Source: an uncultured Victivallales bacterium (GTDB lineage: Bacteria; Verrucomicrobiota; Lentisphaeria; Oligosphaerales; JAFGRS01). Taken from it: a stretch of DNA of 14,189 nt. The position numbers and the translations under genes are program-made. Location: NCBI GenBank assembly GCA_903834675.1, contig CAILKC010000159.1:1-14189 (forward strand), read 5' to 3'. The first letter of the stretch is position 1. Each line of letters starts with the position of its first letter. Shown here in pieces: positions 14,053 through 14,189 of the stretch. The notes below the pieces were generated by a model. That model made no database searches. It was not told the DNA's origin and saw only the letters and a program-made list of their open reading frames with translations.

Positions 14053-14189
14053 CGACCTGTGCAATAAGGAAGTCCGCCTGGAGCGCTGAAGGCGCGCGGC
14101 CATACCAGCCCAGGGCAACGCCCTGGGAATAGGATAGTTATGGGTTTGAGCCCTGTAGGGGCGAGCTATCTGCCCTAGGTTCGCGCTGA
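14053..14189. repeat. Right compound palindromic repeat (REP-like)
   Basis: It begins with CGACCTGTGCAATAAGGA (14053-14070), the inverted copy of the 18-nt motif at 183-200. It continues through a GAGCGCTGAAGGCGCGC segment to the palindrome CCCAGGGC-aac-GCCCTGGG (14109-14127). Positions 14115-14189 repeat window positions 1-75 with one mismatch. The element starts at the base after the terminator T-tract. It runs off the window end, so its right limit is unknown. Confidence 0.85.

Noticed and set aside
1..14189. Circular replicon inferred from the terminal direct repeats
   Set aside because: The repeat copies differ by one base, the repeat has a dispersed character, and no replication gene is present. 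A contig broken at repeats is more likely.

Overview
The window is a GC-rich bacterial locus of about 14.2 kb. All convincing genes lie on the + strand. It reads as one long cell-envelope gene cluster bounded on both sides by interspersed palindromic repeats. The envelope genes show a Gram-negative organism with an outer membrane. Repeats built on a CCCAGGGC-aac-GCCCTGGG palindrome and the divergent FTLLEV pseudopilins remind me of the Planctomycetes-Verrucomicrobia-Kiritimatiellota-Lentisphaerota group. I cannot prove that placement from the sequence.

Layout. Positions 1-203 are a compound palindromic repeat. Positions 204-605 are a GC-rich, structured, probably noncoding leader. Three type II secretion (T2SS) minor pseudopilin genes follow in overlapping order: gspI-like (606-1049), gspJ-like (1042-1755) and gspK (1728-2789). 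A complete five-gene Mla phospholipid-transport set comes next: mlaE (permease), mlaF (ATPase), mlaD (MCE substrate-binding protein), mlaC (periplasmic carrier) and mlaA (outer-membrane component), 2993-6462. The T2SS set then resumes as gspL (6669-8189), gspM/pilO-like (8200-8820), gspC-like (8817-9785), the secretin gspD (9794-12070) and the ATPase gspE (12067-13839). Downstream of gspE is a candidate stand-alone small RNA (13908-14052). It has its own sigma70-type promoter, a perfect 15-bp outer stem and a strong intrinsic terminator. The terminator T-tract runs directly into a second repeat element (14053-14189).

How the genes work together. GspE (cytoplasmic ATPase) docks on GspL/GspM in the inner membrane. 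GspC is expected to link this platform to the GspD secretin. GspI/J/K form the pseudopilus tip. MlaFED with MlaC and MlaA moves phospholipids between the inner and outer membranes. The Mla block splits what is otherwise a tightly overlapping I-J-K / L-M-C-D-E order and is flanked by two noncoding gaps of 203 and 206 bp, so it looks like a cassette inserted into a secretion operon. No gspF, gspG, gspH or prepilin peptidase gene lies in the window, so the secretion system must be completed elsewhere.

Points that stand out: the Mla-in-T2SS arrangement; the structured RNA; an apparent lipid-anchor swap (a lipobox in MlaC, none in MlaA); a lipobox on the secretin; an Arg in place of Gly at the GspJ prepilin cleavage site; a perfect GC-rich palindrome inside the gspC coding sequence; and 75-nt near-identical direct repeats at the two window ends, which suggest a contig broken at dispersed repeats.
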